In this document: positions 47,061-56,324 of the stretch, one piece after another
Layout of the letters: each line of letters opens with the position of its first letter
Numbering within the stretch: the stretch's first letter is position 1
Assembly (NCBI GenBank): GCA_000510425.1
Contig: AZKM01000016.1
Location: 62,001 to 126,000 of the forward strand
Reading direction: 5' to 3'
From: Eubacterium nodatum ATCC 33099
GTDB lineage: Bacteria > Bacillota > Clostridia > Peptostreptococcales > Anaerovoracaceae
Length of the DNA: 64,000 nucleotides
Notes under the pieces: generated by a model
Told to the model about the DNA's origin: nothing
Databases searched by the model: none
The model's input: only the letters and a program-made list of their open reading frames with translations
Made by a program: the position numbers and the translations under genes

Positions 47061-47884
47061 ACCCTCGCTTTTGTTTTAAAACGCTCAATTGCCGCAAATA
47101 TCATAAATACAGCTATATTTATGATTACAATACTGGCACCTGTCGGTGTCGAATAGATGTAGGAGATTATCACTCCCAGACAAAAACATATAACTGCTAT
47201 AACAACTGATGCTATAACAACCCAAGAAAATCTCTTAAAAATCCTCATTGCGGAAAGCGAAGGGAAAACTATCAAACTGGAAATTAAAAGTGTTCCCATC
47301 ATTCTCATGCCTAATACCACGGTAACAGCCGTAAGCATAGCGATAATCATATTATAAAGATTACTGTTTACACCTGTCGCCTTTGAAAAGTTCTCATCAA
47401 ATGTCACCGCGAATATCCTGGGATAAAAAGCCAAAAACATTATTATTACCACAATCGAAAGGATAACTGAAATAATAACATCAGACTGACTCATAGCAAG
47501 AATACTTCCGAACATATAGTTACACACATCTGTGTTCATTCCTGTGGTTAAGGAAATTGTCATAACCCCCACTGCAAGTGCACCGCTGCACATCAGGGCT
47601 GTGGCTGCATCTCCCTTTATTCTGCTGTTTTCGTTCATCCTCAGCAGCAGAAAAGCTGCAATTATGCAAACCGGAATAGACAGAGTCAGTGGTGCCATCC
47701 CAAAGGCATACGCCACCGCAAGGGCTGCAAATCCCATATGAGAAAGACCATCTCCTATCATGGAATATCTTTTCAGCACAAGACTCGTCCCCAGCAGAGC
47801 AGAGCAGAGAGAAACCAGAATTCCAACAATGAGTGCCCTCTGTAAAAAAGGATAGGAGAGCATTTCCGACATTAAATCAAACAT
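47057..47884 (-). CDS. znuB: Zinc ABC transporter permease ZnuB type
   Basis: 275 residues with about eight membrane helices, ABC-3 family (LVLKRYSMIGDGLSHMGFAALA, YIYSTPTGASIVIINIAVF). It forms the channel for metal import. ATG at 47884 with GGGGAG upstream; overlaps the znuC 3' end by 8 bp. Confidence 0.93.
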   Translation of the reverse strand: MFDLMSEMLSYPFLQRALIVGILVSLCSALLGTSLVLKRYSMIGDGLSHMGFAALAVAYAFGMAPLTLSIPVCIIAAFLLLRMNENSRIKGDAATALMCSGALAVGVMTISLTTGMNTDVCNYMFGSILAMSQSDVIISVILSIVVIIMFLAFYPRIFAVTFDENFSKATGVNSNLYNMIIAMLTAVTVVLGMRMMGTLLISSLIVFPSLSAMRIFKRFSWVVIASVVIAVICFCLGVIISYIYSTPTGASIVIINIAVFMIFAAIERFKTKARV

Positions 47885-48587
47885 TTTTTTCTCCCCCTGT
47901 ATATGCAAAACTCCACTCCTGATTCTTATATTCTTCCATTGTTCCGAAGAACTTTTGCACTCCGTCTAAATGCAGCACATGGCTGGCATGGCTCACCACA
48001 CCCTTAACATCATGGGATACCATAATGATAGTAATTCCCTTCTCACGATTCAGTTTTTCAATCATACGATAAAACTCTTCTGCTGCAACGGGATCAAGTC
48101 CTGTAACAGGTTCATCCAGCAAAAGCATTTTTTGAGTGGCGCAAAGGGCTCTGGCAAGAAGAACTCTCTGCTGCTGTCCCCCTGATAATTCTCTGTAACA
48201 TTTATTTTTTAACGATAGAATGTCCAATGCCTCAAGATTATCAATGACAAGCTGTTTATGTTTTTTGCCGTAAAAAAGCCTTCTTCCCATACTGTTCAGA
48301 CAACCTGAAAGCACAACCTCATAAACACTGGCGGGAAAATCTCTCTGTATCTGCGTCTGCTGTGGCAAATACCCTATTTCATTAGGCTTCAGTCCATCTC
48401 CTGTTACTATTTTTCCCTTCGTAGGTTTATTAAGGCGCAAAAGTCCCTTCATAAGAGTTGTCTTTCCACTTCCATTCTCACCGACAATACAAAGATACTC
48501 CCCTTGCTTCAGGGTAAAATTCACACCTTTCAGTACATCTTTTCCATCATATGAAAATGCTAAATCTTGACAAGCCAGTACACTCAT
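47877..48587 (-). CDS. znuC: Zinc ABC transporter ATP-binding protein ZnuC
   Basis: 236 residues. Walker A GENGSGKTT, signature LSGGQQQR, Walker B MLLLDEP, switch MVSHD. It energises ZnuB. 23 bases downstream of the znuA stop. Confidence 0.95.
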   Translation of the reverse strand: MSVLACQDLAFSYDGKDVLKGVNFTLKQGEYLCIVGENGSGKTTLMKGLLRLNKPTKGKIVTGDGLKPNEIGYLPQQTQIQRDFPASVYEVVLSGCLNSMGRRLFYGKKHKQLVIDNLEALDILSLKNKCYRELSGGQQQRVLLARALCATQKMLLLDEPVTGLDPVAAEEFYRMIEKLNREKGITIIMVSHDVKGVVSHASHVLHLDGVQKFFGTMEEYKNQEWSFAYTGGEKNV

Positions 48588-48610
48588 ATATCTTTTAAGC
48601 CTCCTTTAGC

Positions 48611-49702
48611 TCAGTTAAGAGCCTCTTTCATAACCTCTAAATTCCGGTTCATCAAATCCATGTATGTAACTCCCGATTCAAAGTCCTCTTTAGTAACATT
48701 GTGCACAGCGTTAAGCTGGCGCTTCTTCGCACCTGTAGCTTCACAAATCGACTTGCACACCTTTTCATTCGATAATTCGATGTGGAAAACAACAGGGATT
48801 TTATCCTTTTTAACCCTCTTAGTTAGGAAGGCAATAGTTTCAGCACTCGCTTCAGTGTCATTTGAGCAACCTGGGAAAGCCGCATAATACTTTAGCTTAT
48901 ATGCATCTGCAAAATAACGGAACGGGAAACGGTCTCCAACAATTATTTCCTTACGTTTACCTCTTTTAACAACATTTTCAAACTGCGAATCAAGTTTTTT
49001 CAGCTTCTTGATGTAAGCCCTTGCATTATCCGCATAGTAATCCTTGTTATCCTTATCCAATTCACCGAGCTGTTTTGCCAGCTTATTAACTATTTTAACT
49101 GCGTTCTTTGGAGATGTCCAAACATGTTCATCCTGTTCAGTGCCACCTTCATGATTATGCTCCTGCTTCTTATCCGTTTCTTCACCTTCATGATGATCAT
49201 GCTCCTCTTCTTTTTTCTTATGTTTTTTTTCATCATCATCGTGATGCTTTTCTTCCTTTTTGCCTGCCTTATCCTTGTCATGGTTATGTTCATGTTTTCC
49301 TTCAGTCATTCCTTTAACAGTTTTTTCTTCAACAGTCTTAACCATGTCCATAAGTTTCACGGTCTTCTGTTTCTTATTATCGACAGATTTTAGAATCTTT
49401 GAAACCCATTCATCAGAATCTCCGCCCACATATACGAAAAATTTTGCCTCATTTACTTTCTTTATATCCTTAGGTGTAGGTTCAAAACTATGGGTTTCTG
49501 ATCCCGGCGGTACAAGCATTGAAAGGTCAATCTTGTCTCCACCTATCTGACGAAGAAAATCATATTCCGGAAAAATAGTTGCCACTACCTTAAGCTTTCC
49601 ACTATCCTTTGTTTCTTTCTTCGCCTCTTTACCACAACCTGTTAAAAACGCTGCCGCTATTACAAACACCAATGCCAATACTACTAGTCCGCTTTTTTTC
49701 AT
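48611..49702 (-). CDS. znuA: Zinc-binding lipoprotein ZnuA with long His-rich loop
   Basis: 363 residues. Lipobox LTGC, then cluster A-I fold: PPGSETHSFEPTPKDI (first His ligand), EHVWTSPKNAVKIV, AFPGCSNDTEASAETIAFL, DLMNRNLEVMKEAL. A ~65-residue loop (about 130-195) is full of His/Asp/Glu/Lys (e.g. HEHNHDKDKAGKKEEKHHDD), as in ZnuA proteins where it captures zinc. It delivers Zn2+ to ZnuBC. Start ATG at 49702 (GGAGGG) rather than upstream in-frame ATGs that overlap zur. Confidence 0.95.
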   Translation of the reverse strand: MKKSGLVVLALVFVIAAAFLTGCGKEAKKETKDSGKLKVVATIFPEYDFLRQIGGDKIDLSMLVPPGSETHSFEPTPKDIKKVNEAKFFVYVGGDSDEWVSKILKSVDNKKQKTVKLMDMVKTVEEKTVKGMTEGKHEHNHDKDKAGKKEEKHHDDDEKKHKKKEEEHDHHEGEETDKKQEHNHEGGTEQDEHVWTSPKNAVKIVNKLAKQLGELDKDNKDYYADNARAYIKKLKKLDSQFENVVKRGKRKEIIVGDRFPFRYFADAYKLKYYAAFPGCSNDTEASAETIAFLTKRVKKDKIPVVFHIELSNEKVCKSICEATGAKKRQLNAVHNVTKEDFESGVTYMDLMNRNLEVMKEALN

Positions 49703-49745
49703 TATTCCCTCCAAACTATTCCGACTAATACCCATTTCAAAAGGT

Positions 49746-50150
49746 TTATTTGCATTTATCACAAATCCCGTAAAACATTATCTTCTCCGAATCAACCTGC
49801 ACCTTATGTTCCTCTCTGAGATGGTCATACAGATGTCCCAACTCCGGACATTTAATTTGCACAAGTCGCCCGCATTCCTCACATTTAAGAGGAAATGATT
49901 CTTTATCATGGCTATTTGCAATAAATCTGTAGCATTTACCCTTTATCCCATCGATAGATACACTGGCAATTTTGCCTTCGGCGATGAGTTTATCAATTGT
50001 ACGATAAATAGTGGTAAGACCGACTTTAAGATTCCTACCCTCAAGGTACTCTGCAATCTGTTTAATGGTAACATATTCGCCGCCTTGGGAACTGATGCAC
50101 CGAAAGATCATTTCTCTCTGTTTTGTGTTGTATTGTTTTCCGTTATTCAC
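49746..50150 (-). CDS. zur: Fur-family regulator, likely Zur
   Basis: 134 residues from GTG at 50150 (SD AGAGAGG five bases before). The longer frame to 50186 would start inside the operator and has no SD, so the GTG is preferred. Winged helix (TTIYRTIDKLIAEGKIASV) and metal sites CEECGRLVQ and CDKC. As first gene of the zinc operon it is probably Zur. Its promoter overlaps a palindrome (50166-50185) and represses in zinc plenty. Confidence 0.9.
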   Translation of the reverse strand: MNNGKQYNTKQREMIFRCISSQGGEYVTIKQIAEYLEGRNLKVGLTTIYRTIDKLIAEGKIASVSIDGIKGKCYRFIANSHDKESFPLKCEECGRLVQIKCPELGHLYDHLREEHKVQVDSEKIMFYGICDKCK

Positions 50151-50165
50151 ATAAACCTCTCTTTG

Positions 50166-50213
50166 CGATTTGAAAATCGTTTTCATTTTACTCTAAAAAT
50201 CAAGACTCGTCAA
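50166..50213 (-). promoter_or_regulatory. zur-znu promoter with Zur-box-like operator
   Basis: TTGACG (50208-50213), 17 bases, TAAAAT (50185-50190) on the minus strand. Right downstream of the -10 lie two overlapping palindromes: TGAAAA-TCG-TTTTCA (50171-50185) and CGATTT-GA-AAATCG (50166-50179). The half-site AAATCG occurs in the Bacillus Zur box. This region overlaps the apparent 5' end of the longer zur ORF. Confidence 0.8.
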
Positions 50214-50248
50214 GTTTTATGGCAGAAAAGACAGAATCAATACAAGTA

Positions 50249-50284
50249 AAACAGTGCCGGTGTTTTTCTTTACCGGCACTGTTT
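50249..50284 (-). terminator. Terminator of the triple FMN-binding gene
   Basis: 13-bp stem AAACAGTGCCGGT (50249-50261) with ACCGGCACTGTTT (50272-50284), then TTTTACTTG on the minus strand; about 95 bases past the stop at 50377. Confidence 0.8.
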
Positions 50285-50376
50285 AGTATAGAACCTTTTT
50301 TACTATTTGCTATTTTGCAGCATCATCTCTACTTTTAACTAAAATATGTTCAACAATATTCGCTGCACCTGTACGC

Positions 50377-52518
50377 TTAATTACTACTCTCCATAGCATT
50401 TATTACAGCTAGCCTTGCTGAAATCGAGGATGCAGTAGCTCCTGCAATTGCATCAACTCCGGGATGCCCGGTATTATAAGCGTAGTTAGGATCTTGCATT
50501 TCCATTTTCTTAACTTCTTCCAGTGTTTTCAATCTGTATTTTCGCAAACCGCCCTCATCAAAATATTTTTTCAGATATACAGCATCTTGATCTGCCGTAT
50601 CATTGTCGGGATTTGACTTTGGATCAGTTCCGTCATTTTCAACTCTAATGATTCTGCCGGTTGCAATTTCCATAGTCACCTTCACCTTAAAATCATAAGG
50701 CAGTGCTGATCCCGGAACACCTGTATCTTCATCAGCCTTCTGGATTCCATACTTTATAACCGTTTCAGCGTTGAGTTTAATCATTATTCTTTCCCCATTG
50801 CCGTAGAATTCTACCATAATGTCGTATCTGCCCTTTGCATCTATTACTTTTTTCCCTGTTTCCGGATCCGTAAAGTTGAAGTTCAGACTTCCGTCTTTAT
50901 TGAATAAATTATTGTTTTTTATGTTTTTATAGAACTCTCCGTTAAGATCTAAGTTCTCATCCCTTGTAGGAGCGACGAAACTCATAACTCTCATACCATC
51001 CCTGACTTTAATGGATTTAATATTGTCCACAAGATTCTCAACAGTATTGTCCGTTGCGGAAAGCTTATTTCCCTTCCATTCTACCTTTGACTTATCGCTT
51101 TTTATTACAAAATAAGGGTACGAATACTCTGCGGCATGGCTATATTTTTCATTAAACGCCGGATATTTGCCTCCTTTATCACTTATATTAACTGAATAAT
51201 ATCCCGGTTCAAGTTTTTTTGAAACAGTCAAAATCTTTCCGTCTTTACTTAGTTTTGCACCGGAAACTTTCTTTTCACCATTGAATGTACCTTGATATAA
51301 GCCGTCTAACTGAATTTTATATCCCTTAGGAAGCTTATTCTCAAAGTAAATCTTTGCATTTTTTTCTCCATTAGTAATCCCAACTACCTTCAGTACATCT
51401 TTCTTAAAAGGGTTGGACTTTTCCATAGCCTGTTCAACCGCACATTTAGCAAGCACTGATGTATAGGTAGCCCCTGCAATGGCATCAGGTCCCGGATGAT
51501 GGCTTACCATAGGCTCCTTATATGAATACATATCAAGTTTTTTAACTTCTTCTAAAGTTTTTCCTATATACGGTTTGTCTCCGCCTAAAGCCCACCATTT
51601 CTGGTACCAATAGATGTTCCCGATAGGCTCTGTACCATCATCTTCAAGTTTTATAATTCTTTTTGTTTTTTTGTCTATTACAACCTTTAACCTCGTATCA
51701 TACGACAGCGAAGCTCCGTTTGCTGCTTTGTTTGGACGACCCTTCATGTTCCCCCTTGCAATCGTAACGGATTTAGGGTTATATCCCAAACCTTCCATTG
51801 CGTTAATTACTGCAAGTCTGATAGAAATAGAAGTCCGCAATGCCCCCTTAACAGAATCCTTTCCTGCTGTGGGATAATCTTTCTCCCAACTGTGCATCTC
51901 TAAGGCTTTTACTTCCTTAATAGTTTTTCTTTTGTAGATATCGTATCCTTTAGCCTTCTTAAAGATTTTAAACTCTTCCACATCAGAAGCACCCTGTGGT
52001 GTACTTCCGCCATCTTTCACACTTATAATTTTTTTATTTTTGTCAAGGGTCACCTTAACTTTCATATCATAGCAAAGTGCGGACTGATAAATTCCCGTAA
52101 AATCATCAGCTTTCTGGATTCCATACCTGACAACGGTATTAGGAACTTTTACGGTACATATTTTTGAAAACTTTCCGTTTTTCTTTCCTGAAATTCCTCT
52201 TACCTTGAACTTATATACTCCACCCGGCTTACCTTTATAGATAAAAATACATTTCTTTGTTGTTTTCTGTTTCTTAAACTTTTTCTTTGTCGCAAGGAAA
52301 ACCTGGTATTTCTTGGCTCCTTTAGCTTTTTTCCATTTAAGCGTAATAACTTTCTTCTCACTTACCGTAGCCTTAAGACCCGATACTTTTCTCGGAGTTT
52401 TAACCTTTGAGGTTGCAAAAGAACTATCTCCCGCTGCTAGAACGAATGACACACACACTACGGTCGCAAGTAAACAAACCATAGATTTTTTCATTATTTT
52501 TAATAAACTGTTCCTCAT
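50377..52518 (-). CDS. Secreted protein with three FMN-binding-like domains
   Basis: 713 residues from ATG at 52518 (GGAGG upstream). Signal peptide (~1-35, AAGDSSFA). Residues ~45-125 form a fibronectin-III-like domain. Three FMN_bind-like domains follow: ~130-245 with a degenerate DSVKGALRTS at 221-230, ~265-370 with DAIAGATYTS at 345-354, and ~600-713 with DAIAGATASS at 689-698. Domains two and three keep the Asp-x-x-x-Gly-Ala-Thr motif used by ApbE for covalent FMN; the first lacks Thr. Between 380 and 590 lies an unknown ~200-residue region. All carry an outer KADD/EDTG hairpin (YGIQKADDFTG, YGIQKADEDTG). It is probably an exported flavoprotein that moves electrons. It has a promoter (52562-52590) and ends with a strong terminator. 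Confidence 0.82.
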   Translation of the reverse strand: MRNSLLKIMKKSMVCLLATVVCVSFVLAAGDSSFATSKVKTPRKVSGLKATVSEKKVITLKWKKAKGAKKYQVFLATKKKFKKQKTTKKCIFIYKGKPGGVYKFKVRGISGKKNGKFSKICTVKVPNTVVRYGIQKADDFTGIYQSALCYDMKVKVTLDKNKKIISVKDGGSTPQGASDVEEFKIFKKAKGYDIYKRKTIKEVKALEMHSWEKDYPTAGKDSVKGALRTSISIRLAVINAMEGLGYNPKSVTIARGNMKGRPNKAANGASLSYDTRLKVVIDKKTKRIIKLEDDGTEPIGNIYWYQKWWALGGDKPYIGKTLEEVKKLDMYSYKEPMVSHHPGPDAIAGATYTSVLAKCAVEQAMEKSNPFKKDVLKVVGITNGEKNAKIYFENKLPKGYKIQLDGLYQGTFNGEKKVSGAKLSKDGKILTVSKKLEPGYYSVNISDKGGKYPAFNEKYSHAAEYSYPYFVIKSDKSKVEWKGNKLSATDNTVENLVDNIKSIKVRDGMRVMSFVAPTRDENLDLNGEFYKNIKNNNLFNKDGSLNFNFTDPETGKKVIDAKGRYDIMVEFYGNGERIMIKLNAETVIKYGIQKADEDTGVPGSALPYDFKVKVTMEIATGRIIRVENDGTDPKSNPDNDTADQDAVYLKKYFDEGGLRKYRLKTLEEVKKMEMQDPNYAYNTGHPGVDAIAGATASSISARLAVINAMESSN

Positions 52519-52913
52519 ATCTCCTCCTATCAAGCAAAACAACAAATTAACTTATGCTTAGAGTGTAACATTTGTGTTATTTATTTACAACCATTTTTTA
52601 GAATTGATAGTAATATCAGGAAAATTCATTGTGTTTAGTACTGTAATGAAAATTTTTAATCAATTGAAAACACAGACTTATTTAGCACACATTAAATACT
52701 ATGCAAAGAAAAATAACCGCAACCATCCGACTTATACTACAAAGAGATCGACAGAGAAAGTCTATAAATAATATCTTCAAGACTTCTCTGATACATTACT
52801 CTTTAGTGTCAGAAAAATAGTTACGGTTACTTTTGAAGTTTCACTGTTTTGTGAACTTACAATAATTTATTTATATTGTCAATGGTTCTTAGTCTTTGTT
52901 ATAAAGCGATTGA
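52519..52913. other. Intergenic region between the triple FMN gene and fprA
   Basis: Promoter for the FMN gene: TTGTAA (52585-52590), 17 bases, TACACT (52562-52567) on the minus strand. A hairpin CAGAGAAAGTCT/AGACTTCTCTG (52752-52790, one bulge) may end the fprA operon. A short plus-strand ORF in 52574-52771 has no SD and is not supported. Confidence 0.55.
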
Positions 52914-54128
52914 TTAATAATCCTGCTTCATTGACTCGATGATACTATCAGCAAGACCATCAAGTTCTCTATCTGTCATCTTGGTTACGGATGACAGAAC
53001 TGAAACCTGTTCATTTAAAATAGTCATCTGTTTCATGTCATCAAATGCCTTTGTCATAAGGTCAAGTGCCTGTGGTGCCCATGAACCGTTCTCCACAAGT
53101 CCTACTACTCTTTTCTGAAGATTAAGGCGCTTCATATCATCAAGGAAGTTCTGCATTGCAGGGAACACATTCAAGTTATAGGTTACCGAAAGTAGTGCCA
53201 GATGGCTGTACTTAAATGCTTCACTTATTAAGTATGAAACATGGGTTTCTGATACATCATACATCTTAACATTATGAAATCCCTTTTCATGAAGCTTGCC
53301 TGCCAAGATGTGTGCAGCAGACATGGTATTTCCATACATTGATGCATAGGCAATCACAACACCTTTTTCCTCCGGAGTATACGTTGCCCAGTGAACATAC
53401 TTATCGATGAACCAGGAAATGTCTTTTCTCCAAACCGGTCCATGCAAAGGGCAAATATATTTAATGTCCAGCGTTGAGGCCTTCTTAAGCAAATTCATAA
53501 CCTGCGGCCCATACTTGCCTACGATATTTGTGTAATAGCGACGAGCTTCATCAAGCCATTCACCCTTAAAATCAACTTCGTCTGCAAATAGTGCACCGTC
53601 AAGGGACTTAAAGGAGCCAAAGGCATCAGCACTGAATAAAACTCCATCAGTAGTATCAAAACTCACCATTACTTCCGGCCAATGAACCATAGGTGCTGCA
53701 ACAAATGCGATGTTGTGCTTTCCGAAGGACATCGTATCCCCTTCTTTGACTTCAACAAAGTTCTCTTCATCAATTGCAAATTGGAACTGGTTCATCAAAA
53801 GCCATGCCTTTTCTGTTGAAACAACTTTCACCTGTGGATAACGCAAGACAATTTCTCCGATAGTTGCCGCATGATCCGGTTCCAAATGATTTACTACAAG
53901 GTAATCAAGTTTTTTTCCATCCAAAACATACTCTACATTTTCAATGAACTGCTGTCCAACCGACCAGTCTGCCGTATCAAATAAAACTGTTTTTTCGTCT
54001 AAAAGAAGATATGAGTTGTATGAAACTCCGCTTCCTTCGATGGGATGAGCACTCTCAAATAGATGCAACCTTTTGTCATTAGCACCGACCCAAAATAAAT
54101 CTTCTGTTACTTTTCTTGTGCACTGCAT
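52914..54128 (-). CDS. fprA: FprA-type flavodiiron protein
   Basis: 404 residues. N-terminal metallo-beta-lactamase-like diiron domain: NHLEPDH (HxExDH), SADAFGSF, LHGPVW and the WPEVM loop. C-terminal flavodoxin domain (residues ~255-400): YASMYGNT for FMN. Flavodiiron proteins reduce O2 to water and/or NO to N2O, taking electrons from rubredoxin. The start overlaps the upstream fusion gene by one base (TAATG), and that gene ends in a rubredoxin domain, so the electron donor is fused next door. Confidence 0.95.
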   Translation of the reverse strand: MQCTRKVTEDLFWVGANDKRLHLFESAHPIEGSGVSYNSYLLLDEKTVLFDTADWSVGQQFIENVEYVLDGKKLDYLVVNHLEPDHAATIGEIVLRYPQVKVVSTEKAWLLMNQFQFAIDEENFVEVKEGDTMSFGKHNIAFVAAPMVHWPEVMVSFDTTDGVLFSADAFGSFKSLDGALFADEVDFKGEWLDEARRYYTNIVGKYGPQVMNLLKKASTLDIKYICPLHGPVWRKDISWFIDKYVHWATYTPEEKGVVIAYASMYGNTMSAAHILAGKLHEKGFHNVKMYDVSETHVSYLISEAFKYSHLALLSVTYNLNVFPAMQNFLDDMKRLNLQKRVVGLVENGSWAPQALDLMTKAFDDMKQMTILNEQVSVLSSVTKMTDRELDGLADSIIESMKQDY

Positions 54129-56059
54129 TACTTATCCTCCTTGTTGGAATACTTCTCAACTTCTACAAAAGCTGTCTTTTCTTCACCGCAAACCGGGCAA
54201 ATCCATTCTTCTGGCAAAGCCTCAAATGTGGTACCTATACCGATTCCGCCTTCTTCATCGCCTACCTCCGGATCATACTCATATCCACATCCGTCGCAAA
54301 CATAAGTTGTCCAATGTGACGGTTCTTTAAGAACTGTAGCCTTTCTCATCTTAACTCTCTCCGGAGCCGGTTTTTTCTCCTCACCGTTATCTAAAGCCTT
54401 GGTTAAAAGCGGTAGAATCTCTGCTACATCTCCAACGATACCGTAGTCGGCATTCTTGAAAATCGGAGCATTCTTATTCTTATTGACAGCAACAATTGTT
54501 GTAGCTTCTTTAATCCCCTTCAGGTGCTGTCCTGCACCTGAAATACCGCAGGCAATATACAAGTTTCCACTGAATTTCTGTCCCGACATTCCGACATACC
54601 TGTCTAAAGGCAGATATTTCAAAGTTTCTGCAACCGGTCTGGATGAGCCAACCGCTGCACCTGCCTGTTTAGCCAGATCTTCAATTAGCTTCATGTTTTC
54701 CTTTGGACCGATACCTTTACCTGCCGAAACAACTCTATCCGCGTCCACAATCGGAGTCATCGGATCAATACCAACTGTAAAATCAAATCCGTCATCCTTG
54801 AGAGCCTCCACCAGCCGGTCAACCTTTTCCTGTGCCGTTCCTTTTGCGTAAATAACCTTTTTGCGAACGCCTGTGATAGGACCTTTGTCCTTAGCTACAG
54901 CAACTGTTGTCTTAGGAGCTTTGCCCAGAATATGTGCTGCGATAACAACTCTCTGAATTTCGTTAGTTCCTTCATAGATTGTTGTAATCTTAGCATCTCT
55001 GTAAGCTCTTTCTACTTCCATACCCTTCAGATATCCATTTCCGCCATAAATCTGAAGAGCATCGTTGCAAACTTCCAAAGCTATGTCAGAAGCGTAAGCC
55101 TTAGCCATTGCTGATTCCATTCCGTAAGGAACATGTGCCTGTTTCTTCTCTGCTGCTGTATATATAAGATTTCTTGCATTTGTCAATTTGATAGCCATAT
55201 CGGCAAACTTAAACTGATTAACCTGCTGGAAAGCAATCGGCATATCGAACTGAACTCTTTCAAGAGCATATTCTTTTGCATTATCAAACGCTCCCTGTGC
55301 AATTCCAAGAGCCTGCGATGCTATCCCTATTCTGCCACCGTCTAAAGTAGACATAGCAATCTTGAAGCCTTCTCCTTCTTTTCCGAGCAGGTTTTCTTTC
55401 GGAATCTTAACATCATTGAAAATAAGTTCAGCTGTTGAAGATGATCTTATGCCCATTTTGTCATAATGGTCTCCAAATTCAAAGCCTTCCAAACCTTTTT
55501 CCACAATGAATGCACTGATTCCACGAGTTCCGATATTAGGAGTGGTTACCGCAAAAACAACATATGTGTCTGCAATCGGCGCATTGGTAATAAATATTTT
55601 TCCGCCATTTAAAACATAATGGTCTCCCTCTAAAACCGCAACTGTTTCCGTTCCCCCTGCATCTGAACCTGCGTTAGGCTCTGTAAGACCGAAGGCTCCC
55701 AGCTTTTCTCCCTTTGCAAGGGGAACCAGATACTTCTTTTTCTGTTCTTCTGTACCGAAAGCTGCGATTGGATATGCTCCAAGTGATGTATGTGCAGAAA
55801 GTATAACTCCTACGCCTCCATCAACTCTTGAAAGTTCTTCAACTGCGATTGCATAACTCAAAACATCAGATCCTGCTCCGCCATACTTCTTTTCGTATGG
55901 AAGCCCCATAATTCCCAAGTCAGCCATTTTCTTAACTATTTCATGCGGGAACTCATTTTCCTGGTCAAGTTTAAATGCAATAGGTTTAATTTCATCCTCC
56001 GCAAACTTTCTTATTTTTGCCCTAAACTCTTCATGGGCTTCTGTCGTACTAAAAAGCAT
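54128..56059 (-). CDS. Acyl-CoA dehydrogenase fused to EtfA-type FAD domain and rubredoxin
   Basis: 643 residues. Residues ~1-380: acyl-CoA dehydrogenase ([26 protein letters not shown], catalytic Glu in [10 protein letters not shown]) of the short-chain (butyryl-CoA) type. ~385-585: C-terminal FAD domain of ETF alpha ([52 protein letters not shown]). ~590-640: rubredoxin ([20 protein letters not shown]; four Cys). No EtfB or EtfA N-domain, so no electron bifurcation. It should pass electrons from acyl-CoA through FADs to rubredoxin and on to FprA, encoded immediately downstream. SD GGAGG/AGG before ATG. Divergent from a Crp/Fnr regulator. Confidence 0.93.
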   Translation of the reverse strand: MLFSTTEAHEEFRAKIRKFAEDEIKPIAFKLDQENEFPHEIVKKMADLGIMGLPYEKKYGGAGSDVLSYAIAVEELSRVDGGVGVILSAHTSLGAYPIAAFGTEEQKKKYLVPLAKGEKLGAFGLTEPNAGSDAGGTETVAVLEGDHYVLNGGKIFITNAPIADTYVVFAVTTPNIGTRGISAFIVEKGLEGFEFGDHYDKMGIRSSSTAELIFNDVKIPKENLLGKEGEGFKIAMSTLDGGRIGIASQALGIAQGAFDNAKEYALERVQFDMPIAFQQVNQFKFADMAIKLTNARNLIYTAAEKKQAHVPYGMESAMAKAYASDIALEVCNDALQIYGGNGYLKGMEVERAYRDAKITTIYEGTNEIQRVVIAAHILGKAPKTTVAVAKDKGPITGVRKKVIYAKGTAQEKVDRLVEALKDDGFDFTVGIDPMTPIVDADRVVSAGKGIGPKENMKLIEDLAKQAGAAVGSSRPVAETLKYLPLDRYVGMSGQKFSGNLYIACGISGAGQHLKGIKEATTIVAVNKNKNAPIFKNADYGIVGDVAEILPLLTKALDNGEEKKPAPERVKMRKATVLKEPSHWTTYVCDGCGYEYDPEVGDEEGGIGIGTTFEALPEEWICPVCGEEKTAFVEVEKYSNKEDK

Positions 56060-56324
56060 ACTTACCTCCTAAGTAATCCTTGTATTATTTTCAGAATATT
56101 TACTTACGGTTATTTTACTTCCTTTTTTAAAAATAGTCTGTGGCAAATGCAACTTTTTGCTTGGAATTAAAAAATATTTTGCCCAATATTATTTTACATA
56201 AAGAGTCCTCTCTGAAATCAGATGAAATTTCATGAGAACTCGACTCCGTCCGAGGAAAAGATATGTTTGGAAAAGCTCCTAAAAAGTTATATAATGTAAA
56301 CAGTATTATTTTTAGGAGAAGAAA
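56060..56324. promoter_or_regulatory. Divergent control region between the acyl-CoA dehydrogenase and Crp/Fnr genes
   Basis: For the regulator: TTGGAA (56267-56272), 17 bases, TATAAT (56290-56295). A 12-bp perfect palindrome ATGAAATTTCAT lies at 56222-56233 with partly symmetric flanks (TC-G...GA), a candidate site for the regulator, about 45 bases before its own -35. No consensus promoter for the minus-strand operon is obvious, as expected for an activated gene. Confidence 0.55.

Noticed and set aside
52574..52771. 65-codon plus-strand ORF between FMN and fprA genes
   Set aside because: No SD, no family, and overlaps regulatory sequence of the minus-strand gene.
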